Shown here piece after piece: positions 49,706-59,997 of a DNA stretch of 64,000 bases. The DNA comes from Cercis canadensis. Taxonomy: Eukaryota; Streptophyta; Magnoliopsida; Fabales; Fabaceae. The notes beneath the pieces were generated by a model that saw only the letters and a program-made list of their open reading frames with translations, did no database searches and was not told the origin of the DNA. The position numbers and the translations under genes were made by a program. How positions within the stretch are numbered: the stretch's first letter is position 1; each line of letters opens with the position of its first letter. The stretch is taken from NCBI GenBank assembly GCA_003255065.1, contig QAOA01002887.1, positions 364,678 to 428,677 on the forward strand, read 5' to 3'.

Positions 49706-52700
49706 GGGATAAGCCGAAACAGGGTCCCGGTAAGATATAGTGACGTACCAATAAACATTCCCGTCCCAGATACAGTGAACCATCAGAAAAATATCTGACT
49801 CAGATATCGGGATGAACAGAAAAAGGGTCTCGGGGAAGATTTAGTGACTGACAAGGAAACAGTTCTTTCCCAGATGCAGTAAACCATAAGAAAAATATCT
49901 GACTCAGATACAAGGATTAACTAAAACAGGGTACTGGGGGCAGATATAGTGACTCACCAGGAAAAAGTCCCGTCCTAGATACAGTGAACCATAAGAAAAA
50001 TATCTGAGTCAGAAACAGGGTTGAACCGAAATAGGGTCTTGAGGTAGATTTAGTGACTCAGAAGGAAACAGTCCCGTCCTAGATCCAGTGAACCATAAGA
50101 AAAATATCCGATTCAGATAGAAGGATGAACCGAAAGAGGTTCCCGGGGAAGATATAGTGATTCACCAGGAAACAGTCCCGTCCTAGATACAGTGAACCAT
50201 AAGAAAAATATCCTAGTCAGAAACAGAGAGGAACTGAAATAGCGTCTCGAGGCAGATATAGTGACTCCCCAGGAAACAGTCCAGTCCCAAATACAGTGAA
50301 CCATAAGCAAAATATGCGAGTCAGTAATAGGGATAAACCGCAACAGTGTCCCGGGGCAGATATAGTGACTTACCATGAAAGATTCCCGTCCCAGATATAG
50401 TTAAACATAAGAAAAATATCTGACTCAGATATAGGGATGAAGAGAAATAGGGTCTCGGGGCAGATTTAGCGACTGACAAGGAAACAGTTCCGTCCCAGAT
50501 ACAGTAAACCATAGGAAAAATTTCCTACTCCGATACAAGGATGAAACGAAACAGGATCCCGGGGCAGATATTGTGACTCACCAGGAAACATTCCCATCCC
50601 AGATATAGTGAACCATAAGAAAAATATATGGCTCAGATATAGGGATGAACCGAAACAGGGCCCCACAGCAGATTTAGTGACTTACAAGGAAACAGTCCGG
50701 TCCCAGATACAGTAAACCATAAGGAAAATATCAGACTCAGATACAAGGATGAACCGAAACAGGGTCCTATGGCAGATATAGTGACTCACCAGGAAACAGT
50801 CCCGTCCCAGATACAGTGAACCATAAGCCAAATATCTAAGTCAGAAATAGGGATAAGCCGAAACAGGGTCCCGGTAAGATATAGTGACGTACCAATAAAC
50901 ATTCCCGTCCCAGATACAGTGAACCATCAGAAAAATATCTGACTCAGATATCGGGATGAACAGAAAAAGGGTCTCGGGGAAGATTTAGTGACTGACAAGG
51001 AAACAGTTCTTTCCCAGATGCAGTAAACCATAAGAAAAATATCTGACTCAGATACAAGGATTAACTAAAACAGGGTACTGGGGGCAGATATAGTGACTCA
51101 CCAGGAAAAAGTCCCGTCCTAGATACAGTGAACCATAAGAAAAATATCTGAGTCAGAAACAGGGTTGAACCGAAATAGGGTCTTGAGGTAGATTTAGTGA
51201 CTCAGAAGGAAACAGTCCCGTCCTAGATCCAGTGAACCATAAGAAAAATATCCGATTCAGATAGAAGGATGAACCGAAAGAGGTTCCCGGGGAAGATATA
51301 GTGATTCACCAGGAAACAGTCCCGTCCTAGATACAGTGAACCATAAGAAAAATATCCTAGTCAGAAACAGAGAGGAACTGAAATAGCGTCTCGAGGCAGA
51401 TATAGTGACTCCCCAGGAAACAGTCCAGTCCCAAATACAGTGAACCATAAGCAAAATATGCGAGTCAGTAATAGGGATAAACCGCAACAGTGTCCCGGGG
51501 CAGATATAGTGACTTACCATGAAAGATTCCCGTCCCAGATATAGTTAAACATAAGAAAAATATCTGACTCAGATATAGGGATGAAGAGAAATAGGGTCTC
51601 GGGGCAGATTTAGCGACTGACAAGGAAACAGTTCCGTCCCAGATACAGTAAACCATAGGAAAAATTTCCTACTCCGATACAAGGATGAAACGAAACAGGA
51701 TCCCGGGGCAGATATTGTGACTCACCAGGAAACATTCCCATCCCAGATATAGTGAACCATAAGAAAAATATATGGCTCAGATATAGGGATGAACCGAAAC
51801 AGGGCCCCACAGCAGATTTAGTGACTTACAAGGAAACAGTCCGGTCCCAGATACAGTAAACCATAAGGAAAATATCAGACTCAGATACAAGGATGAACCG
51901 AAACAGGGTCCTATGGCAGATATAGTGACTCACCAGGAAACAGTCCCGTCCCAGATACAGTGAACCATAAGCCAAATATCTAAGTCAGAAATAGGGATAA
52001 GCCGAAACAGGGTCCCGGTAAGATATAGTGACGTACCAATAAACATTCCCGTCCCAGATACAGTGAACCATCAGAAAAATATCTGACTCAGATATCGGGA
52101 TGAACAGAAAAAGGGTCTCGGGGAAGATTTAGTGACTGACAAGGAAACAGTTCTTTCCCAGATGCAGTAAACCATAAGAAAAATATCTGACTCAGATACA
52201 AGGATTAACTAAAACAGGGTACTGGGGGCAGATATAGTGACTCACCAGGAAAAAGTCCCGTCCTAGATACAGTGAACCATAAGAAAAATATCTGAGTCAG
52301 AAACAGGGTTGAACCGAAATAGGGTCTTGAGGTAGATTTAGTGACTCAGAAGGAAACAGTCCCGTCCTAGATCCAGTGAACCATAAGAAAAATATCCGAT
52401 TCAGATAGAAGGATGAACCGAAAGAGGTTCCCGGGGAAGATATAGTGATTCACCAGGAAACAGTCCCGTCCTAGATACAGTGAACCATAAGAAAAATATC
52501 CTAGTCAGAAACAGAGAGGAACTGAAATAGCGTCTCGAGGCAGATATAGTGACTCCCCAGGAAACAGTCCAGTCCCAAATACAGTGAACCATAAGCAAAA
52601 TATGCGAGTCAGTAATAGGGATAAACCGCAACAGTGTCCCGGGGCAGATATAGTGACTTACCATGAAAGATTCCCGTCCCAGATATAGTTAAACATAAGA

Positions 52701-54281
52701 AAAATATCTGACTCAGATATAGGGATGAAGAGAAATAGGGTCTCGGGGCAGATTTAGCGACTGACAAGGAAACAGTTCCGTCCCAGATACAGTAAACCAT
52801 AGGAAAAATTTCCTACTCCGATACAAGGATGAAACGAAACAGGATCCCGGGGCAGATATTGTGACTCACCAGGAAACATTCCCATCCCAGATATAGTGAA
52901 CCATAAGAAAAATATATGGCTCAGATATAGGGATGAACCGAAACAGGGCCCCACAGCAGATTTAGTGACTTACAAGGAAACAGTCCGGTCCCAGATACAG
53001 TAAACCATAAGGAAAATATCAGACTCAGATACAAGGATGAACCGAAACAGGGTCCTATGGCAGATATAGTGACTCACCAGGAAACAGTCCCGTCCCAGAT
53101 ACAGTGAACCATAAGCCAAATATCTAAGTCAGAAATAGGGATAAGCCGAAACAGGGTCCCGGTAAGATATAGTGACGTACCAATAAACATTCCCGTCCCA
53201 GATACAGTGAACCATCAGAAAAATATCTGACTCAGATATCGGGATGAACAGAAAAAGGGTCTCGGGGAAGATTTAGTGACTGACAAGGAAACAGTTCTTT
53301 CCCAGATGCAGTAAACCATAAGAAAAATATCTGACTCAGATACAAGGATTAACTAAAACAGGGTACTGGGGGCAGATATAGTGACTCACCAGGAAAAAGT
53401 CCCGTCCTAGATACAGTGAACCATAAGAAAAATATCTGAGTCAGAAACAGGGTTGAACCGAAATAGGGTCTTGAGGTAGATTTAGTGACTCAGAAGGAAA
53501 CAGTCCCGTCCTAGATCCAGTGAACCATAAGAAAAATATCCGATTCAGATAGAAGGATGAACCGAAAGAGGTTCCCGGGGAAGATATAGTGATTCACCAG
53601 GAAACAGTCCCGTCCTAGATACAGTGAACCATAAGAAAAATATCCTAGTCAGAAACAGAGAGGAACTGAAATAGCGTCTCGAGGCAGATATAGTGACTCC
53701 CCAGGAAACAGTCCAGTCCCAAATACAGTGAACCATAAGCAAAATATGCGAGTCAGTAATAGGGATAAACCGCAACAGTGTCCCGGGGCAGATATAGTGA
53801 CTTACCATGAAAGATTCCCGTCCCAGATATAGTTAAACATAAGAAAAATATCTGACTCAGATATAGGGATGAAGAGAAATAGGGTCTCGGGGCAGATTTA
53901 GCGACTGACAAGGAAACAGTTCCGTCCCAGATACAGTAAACCATAGGAAAAATTTCCTACTCCGATACAAGGATGAAACGAAACAGGATCCCGGGGCAGA
54001 TATTGTGACTCACCAGGAAACATTCCCATCCCAGATATAGTGAACCATAAGAAAAATATATGGCTCAGATATAGGGATGAACCGAAACAGGGCCCCACAG
54101 CAGATTTAGTGACTTACAAGGAAACAGTCCGGTCCCAGATACAGTAAACCATAAGGAAAATATCAGACTCAGATACAAGGATGAACCGAAACAGGGTCCT
54201 ATGGCAGATATAGTGACTCACCAGGAAACAGTCCCGTCCCAGATACAGTGAACCATAAGCCAAATATCTAAGTCAGAAATA
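49706..54281. repeat. Four tandem, apparently identical 11-mer higher-order repeats (1,144 bp each)
   Basis: Units start at 49,706, 50,850, 51,994 and 53,138 with an exact 1,144-bp period; identity continues about 125 bp into a fifth (to about 54,407), where cagatttagtcaatgac departs from the pattern. I saw no difference between copies when reading line by line, which I could not confirm by alignment. The monomer order equals the 17-mer with monomers 8-13 removed. Diagnostic variants are gaaagaggttcccgg, gtcttgaggtagattt, gcgtctcgagg and aacagtgtcccgg. Confidence 0.9.
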
Positions 54282-56050
54282 GGGATAAGCCGAAACAGGG
54301 TCCCGGTAAGATATAGTGACGTACCAATAAACATTCCCGTCCCAGATACAGTGAACCATCAGAAAAATATCTGACTCAGATATCGGGATGAACAGAAAAA
54401 GGGTCTCGGGGCAGATTTAGTCAATGACAAGAAAACAGTTCTGTCCCAGATGCAGTAAACCGTCAGAAAAATATCCGACTCAGATACAAGGATTAACTAA
54501 AACAGGGTACTGGGGGCTGATATAGTGACTCACCAGGAAAAAGTCCCGTCTTAGATACAGTGAACCATAAGAAAAACATCTGAGTCAGAAACATGGTTGA
54601 ACCGAAACAGGGTCTCAAGGTAGATTTAGTGACTCAGAAGGAAACAGTCCCGTCCTAGATCCAGTGAACCATAAGAAAAATATCCGATTCAGATAGGAGG
54701 ATGAACCGAAACAGGGTCCCGGGTAAGATATAGTCACTCACCAGGAAACAGTCCCGTCCTAGATACATTGAACCATAAGAAAAATATCCTAGTCAGAAAC
54801 AGAGAGGAACTGAAATAGCGTCCCGAGGCAGATATAGTGACTCCCCAGGAAACAGTCCAGTCCCAGATACAGTGAACCATAAGCAAAATATGCGAGTCAG
54901 AAACAGGGATAAACCGCAACAGGGTCCCGGGGCAGATATAGTGACTTACCATGAAACATTCCCGTCCCAGATACAGTTAAACATAAGAAAAATATCTGAC
55001 TCAGATATAGGGATGAACAGAAACAGGGTCTCGGGGCAGATTTAGTGACTGACAAGCAAACAGTTCCGTCCCATATGCAGTAAACCAGAAGAAAAATATC
55101 TGACTCTGATACAAGGATGAACCGAAACAAGGTCCCGAGACATATATAGTGACTCAACAGGAAACAGACCCATCCAAGATACAGTGATCCATATGAAAAA
55201 TGTCTGGCTCAGATATACGGATATACCGAAACAGGGTCCCGGGGTGGAATTTAGTGACTCAGAAGGAAACAGTCCCGTCCTAGATACAGTGAACCATAAG
55301 AAAAATATCCGATTTAGATAGAAGGTTGAACCGAAACAGGGTCCCGGGGAAGATATAGTGACTCACCAGGCAACAGTCCCGTCCTAGATACAGTGAAACA
55401 TAAGAAAAATATCCTAGTTAGAAACAGAGAGGAACCGAAATAGCGTCCCGAGGCAGATATAGTGACCCCCCAGGAAACAGTCCAGTCCCAAATACAGTGA
55501 ACCTTAAGCAAAATATGCGAGTAAGAAACAGGGATAAACCGCAACAAGGTGCCGGGGCAGAAATAGTGACTTACCATGAAATATTCCCGTCCCAGATACA
55601 GTTAAACATAAGAAAAATATCTGACTCAGATATAGGGATGAAGAGAAATAGGCTCTCGGGGCAGATTTAGTGACTGACAAGGAAACAGTTCCGTCCCAGA
55701 TACAGTAAACCATAGGAAAAATTTCCTACTCCGATACAAGGATGAAACGAAACAGGATCCCGGGGCAGATATTGTGACTCACCAGGAAACATTCCCATCC
55801 CAGATATAGTGAACCATAAGAAAAATATATGGCTCAGATATAGGGATGAACCGAAACAGGGCCCCACAGCAGATTTAGTGACTTACAAGGAAACAGTCCG
55901 GTCCCAGATACAGTAAACCATAAGGAAAATATCAGACTCACATACATGGATGAACCGAAACAGGGTCCTATGGTAGATATAGTGACTCACCAGGAAACAG
56001 TCCCGTCCCAGATACAGCGAACCATAAGCCAAATATCTAAGTCAGAAACA
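54282..56050. repeat. Further 17-mer higher-order repeat (1,769 bp)
   Basis: It returns to the 17-mer order, with the 105-bp ggtggaattt monomer near 55,245. It shares private variants with the 44,400 unit, for example the tagtc-ctgacaagaaaac region followed by aaccgtcag, gcatatg in place of gcagatg (catatgcag near 45,191 and 55,073) and gtcccgagacatatatag. It is therefore closer to that unit than to the neighbouring 11-mers. Confidence 0.85.
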
Positions 56051-57194
56051 GGGATAAGCCGAAACAGGGTCCCGGGAAGATATAGTGACTTACCAATAAA
56101 CATTCCCGTCCCAGATACAGTGAACCATCAGAAAAATATCTGACTCAGATATCGGGATGTACAGAAAAAGGGTCTCGGGGAAGATTTAGTGACTGACAAG
56201 GAAACAGTTCTTTCCCAGATGCAGTAAACCATAAGAAAAATATCCGACTCAGATACAAGGATTAACTAAAACAGGGTACTGGGGGCAGATATAGTGACTC
56301 ACCAGGAAAAAGTCCCGTCCTAGATACAGTGAACCATAAGAAAAATATCTGAGTCAGAAACAGGGTTGAACCGAAATAGGGTCTTGAGGTAGATTTAGTG
56401 ACTCAGAAGGAAACAGTCCCGTCCTAGATCCAGTGAACCATAAGAAAAATATCCGATTCAGATAGAAGGATGAACCGAAAGAGGTTCCCGGGGAAGATAT
56501 AGTGATTCACCAGGAAACAGTCCCGTCCTAGATACAGTGAACCAAAAGAAAAATATCCTAGTCAGAAACAGAGAGGAACTGAAATAGCGTCTCGAGGCAG
56601 ATATAGTGACTCCCCAGGAAACAGTCCAGTCCCAAATACAGTGAACCATAAGCAAAATATGCGAGTCAGTAATAGGGATAAACCGCAACAGTGTCCCGGG
56701 GCAGATATAGTGACTTACCATGAAACATTCCCGTCCCAGATACAGTTAAACATAAGAAAAATATCTGACTCATATATAGGGATGAACAGAAATAGGGTCT
56801 CGGGGCAGATTTAGTGACCGACAAGGAAACAGTTTCGTCCCAAATACAGTAAACCATAAGAAAAATATTCGACTCAGATACAAGGATGAAACGAAACAGG
56901 ATCCCAGGGCACATATTGTGACTCACCAGGAAACATTCCCCTCCCAGATACAGTGAACCATAAGAAAAATATATGGCTCAGATATAGGGATGAACCGAAA
57001 CAGGGTCCCGCGGCAGATTTAGTGACTTACAAGGAAATAGTCCGGTCCCAGATACAGTAAACCATAAGGAAAATATCAGACTCAGATACAAGGATGAACC
57101 GAAACAGGGTCCTATGGCAGATATAGTGACTCACCAGGAAACAGTCCCGTCCCAGATACAGCGAACCATAAGCCAAATATCTAAGTCAGAAACA
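56051..57194. repeat. Variant 11-mer higher-order repeat (1,144 bp)
   Basis: Same length and monomer order as the 49,706-54,281 units, but with scattered differences (for example aacaaaaag-like accaaaagaaaaat near 56,541, catatataggg near 56,771, gcacatattgtg near 56,909 and cgcggcagattt near 57,009). A partial A monomer, 57,195-57,271, follows before the retrotransposon. Confidence 0.85.
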
Positions 57195-58058
57195 GGGATA
57201 AGCCGAAATAGGGTCCCGGGAAGATATAGTGACTTACCAATAAACATTCTCGTCCCAGATACAGTGAACCATGACGGGTGCCGAACCGTACAAAATTAAA
57301 CTACTAATTGCAACTAAATTGTAGTATAGGATGCAACCAGTGTCGTCTCCCAAGGATTCACCAGAACAAATAATCTAATAAGACTTTAAGCAAGAACATA
57401 ACAGAATAAAGGGGGGATTTGTGTTGAATGCAGAATGATTAGAATTCAGAAAGCAGTAAATAGGATTTAATCAAATAAGAGAAAACGCAATCAACTTAAG
57501 CAGGCAACCAAACTCTAATCCATTCTTGTTCACTAAAGATAACCTAGATCTGTTTTAATTCTTGGTTAAGTGTTACTTGGAACCCCTAACAATAACACTT
57601 AGAATTCCTACTGATTTACCAATCAGGATTCAATTAATCATGGAATTAAGACTCTAGGCAACCGCTCTATATCACTAAGTCCAGATTAATTTAATAACCG
57701 AATTAGCCAAGTTAACCATATATTAAAGACCTTTAAAGTATGATTATCAATCTGATTACTGTTATGAATCTAATCAACCGATTTAAATTCATACAACTCA
57801 TGCAATCAAAGTACCATTCAATCACATGAAGAAGGGGAGAAGCAGTAATTCAAATTAAATTAAATCAAACCCGGTTGAAGCACAGGAACTCTGGATTGTC
57901 AAGTTTGGCTCCTCTTGAATTGATTACAAACGAACTTAGCCTTCCATGGAAGACTTGAACACAAAGCAAAGGGGAAAAATGAACTAAGCAAAGGAGGCAG
58001 CAGCAGCTCAAGGAATTTTGTATCTCTCTGGTTGTGTATTTTGCCTCAACAACTTGAG

Positions 58059-58066
58059 AATATATA
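58059..58066 (-). promoter_or_regulatory. Possible TATA box of the LTR promoter
   Basis: The minus strand reads CTAGTATATATTCTCAAG in the middle of the LTR, where a U3/R promoter would be expected. It is the clearest TATA-like string in this LTR. The transcription start was not determined and other T/A-rich strings exist, so this is a weak call. Confidence 0.3.
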
Positions 58067-58438
58067 CTAGCTGGCTGCCTCCTCTAGGTTTCCTAATGGT
58101 TTCCTAATTACAAAATAAACCTAGTTTCCTAAATTATTAATGGTAAAAACATGATCAAGCCCTAGTGTCATGTGTGCTGGCCCAAAAAGCAGATGTTGGC
58201 CCAAATAAACATGCTCTGATCCAATAGCCAGCCCTAAGGAAAGGAATCAGTCAATGCTGGGCGGAGTGCTGGGCGGAGCAGAAAATCTGGACTGTTTGCA
58301 CGCGAATTTCAGTTGTCCAGACGCGAGAATCAGCTTCTGCGCTCTTCATATGAAATGTGGCATTTTCTGTCAGCTTTCCAACGAAACTGGAATCACATCA
58401 ATCGGACATCTATAGCAAAAGATATGGTGAAAAACGTA

Positions 58439-58439
58439 N
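58439..58439. other. Ambiguous base (n) beside a short local duplication
   Basis: The sequence has a single n between two similar stretches, agatatggtgaaaaacgta and agatatggtaaaaaacgta. The assembly is uncertain here; the repeat may be real or a consensus error. Confidence 0.9.
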
Positions 58440-58616
58440 AAAGATATGGTAAAAAACGTAAGCAGTGCCAGAATTTAACAGTTAAGCAATTAAAATCTAC
58501 AAGCACCAACAAGTCCAAATCTCTAAAATATGTCTAAAAGCCATAAAATTCACTAGAAACACACACTAAAAGACTAAGTATAAGAGAAACAAATAGTATA
58601 AAATAATGTGTTATCA

Positions 58617-58632
58617 AATTCCCCCACACTTA
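58617..58632 (-). other. 3' polypurine tract (plus-strand primer site)
   Basis: The minus strand reads TAAGTGTGGGGGAATT and is immediately followed by the LTR start TGATAACAC. This adjacency fixes the element's orientation and identifies the left LTR as the 3' LTR. Confidence 0.85.
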
Positions 58633-59882
58633 GCTTTTTGCACTCCTGGGCAAAATCACAAGAAACAAACTAACTAGAATAAGAAAAACAGCTCTCCAAT
58701 CAAATCAAGAATGCAAAGATTAAGGTAAGAAAACAATTCGAACTTAAAGAATAGCAACACTCATGGAACAATATCTCTTGACAACTAAAGAACAAAAAAA
58801 CATGGCAATTTTATTTAATATGAATGAGTCAAAGTAGATAGCCTCTCACAAGATAAATAAATGCTCTCAATTCTCTCAAGTGTCTAACGTAAGTATTTCT
58901 CTCCCATCATCCTATCAAAATCACACTACCATAAGCTTGTTCACTTTCTCAATCTCCACTACCTATGTCACATGCATAACACAAATCAAAAGGACTTTTA
59001 AAGGGTTGTAATGGGGAAAGGTAAAAGGATGTCAATAATATGGAAAAATGGCTAAAGCACCCAAGGAATCACAAAGAGCAGTGTGCACTTTGTACTTTGT
59101 TGTACTTTATGCATCTTGACTTTGGGCTTCAACTCATTTTTTTTTCTTTTCCCAAAAAAACTTTATTCTTTTGTTGCTGCTGTATTTTTTTTTTTGAAAC
59201 ATAACACTTAACAATTTCAACCACAACCAATCGGCCACAACTTGATGCTTTGTTTTTGTAAGAGTTTACTCCTTTTTTATTCAATGCAATGCTCTGCAAT
59301 TCCTAAGGGTTGGGTAGGACATGGTTTTGCACTTAGGCTTGCAATGAGCTACACATGAAAGAAAAGATCAATAGGCTCAAAAAGGGGAAATCAAAGGATA
59401 ACATCAAGGTTAGCTATTTGGTCAAGTAGCTTCTCAGAGAAAGGAATGCCTTAATCACTTCTATGCATGCATGTGTAAATGTAACCTCAACTAAGAAACA
59501 GAACAAGTTCTAGAGCGTCAAAATGATAGATGAAAACACACAAGAAAGAATCATGACATATGGCTCAAATCCTCACAGCTTATACGACTACTAAGAATTA
59601 ACTTATCCAAATCAAATTTTGTTGCCATATCACTTAAATCCAAGAAGCAAGATAATTGTCCACTCATGTTATAGCACTTAAGAATCAAAATTGCTTCAAA
59701 CCACTCTCTTCATAACTCTTAAATTGATTGGAAAGAACTAGAAAAATTTAAAAACACATAAAACAGAAAATTAAGCCTAAAACAGAAAACATAACACTAA
59801 AAATCTAAACAGAAAATAGTAAAAATAGCAAGTAAAGTAAAATAGGAAAACAGAAAGCATAAAACACACACAACAAGCTAAT
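58633..59882 (-). other. Non-coding stretch between pol and the 3' LTR
   Basis: About 1.25 kb of A/T-rich DNA with homopolymer runs (for example around 59,140-59,200). I see no protein frame of note and no match to the pol domains. In Athila-type elements an env-like frame may sit here; none is recognisable, so it is either lost or was never present in this family. Confidence 0.6.
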
Positions 59883-59898
59883 CCCTCCCCCACACTTA
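59883..59898 (-). other. Second polypurine-tract-like site after pol
   Basis: The minus strand reads TAAGTGTGGGGGAGGG, sharing TAAGTGTGGGGG with the 3' polypurine tract 1.27 kb away. The bases on the pol side are also alike: cacttaaatttttgcagt here and cacttagctttttgcact at 58,627. It lies about 100 bp past the pol stop codon. It could be an additional plus-strand priming site or the mark of a duplication of the 3' end. Confidence 0.55.
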
Positions 59899-59997
59899 AA
59901 TTTTTGCAGTGTCCTCAATGAAAAGCACAAAGCAAACAGTAAAAGCAAGCAAGGCACTAAAAATAAAAGAGAAAGGGAAAGAAAACAGCCTGTGGGT

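Larger units (their letters stand above)
36330..57271. repeat. 104-bp tandem satellite array, segment 3 (long higher-order repeats)
   Basis: About 21 kb of uninterrupted satellite organised in long higher-order repeats. A-type monomers (preceded by aagccaaatatctaagtcag) start at 36,714; 38,691; 40,460; 42,020; 43,164; 44,400; 46,169; 47,938; 49,706; 50,850; 51,994; 53,138; 54,282; 56,051 and 57,195. The intervals are 1,977, 1,769, 1,560, 1,144, 1,236, 1,769, 1,769, 1,768, 1,144 (four times), 1,769 and 1,144 bp, that is 19, 17, 15, 11, 12 (one truncated), 17, 17, 17, 11 (four times), 17 and 11 monomers. The last monomer is cut at 57,271 by the retrotransposon. No gene is present. Confidence 0.95.
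57272..58616 (-). repeat. 3' LTR of the Athila-like element (1,345 bp)
   Basis: On the minus strand it starts TGATAACACATTATTTTATA (58,616 inward) and ends GGCACCCGTCA at 57,272, so it has TG...CA ends. It lies directly after the polypurine tract. The end region contains ttgggagacgacactggttg (57,330-57,349 on the minus strand), a sequence type I recall from plant Athila-like LTRs. It shares ATACTTAGTCTTTTA and GGAGGCAGCC with the two solo LTRs, so those are relatives but not the same family. It holds one ambiguous base, at 58,439. Confidence 0.9.

Noticed and set aside
353..56926. More than one hundred open frames of 60-130 codons, mostly on the minus strand, with similar peptides
   Set aside because: They lie in the 104-bp satellite, shift frame with every monomer, have no domain and differ by random stops and shifts. 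They are translations of a repeat, not a gene family.
1..57271. CRISPR-like regular repetition
   Set aside because: There are no short direct repeats separated by unique spacers; the entire 104-bp unit repeats, and the surrounding elements are those of a plant genome.
1..57271. rDNA spacer or telomeric repeat
   Set aside because: No rRNA sequence and no TTTAGGG-type tracts; the monomer is a plain satellite.
1..57271. CENP-B-box-like site as proof of centromere identity
   Set aside because: I could not find a convincing match in the monomer, and plant centromeres do not depend on this box.
58313..58537. 74-codon plus-strand frame within the 3' LTR
   Set aside because: Antisense to the element, contains the ambiguous base and has no domain.
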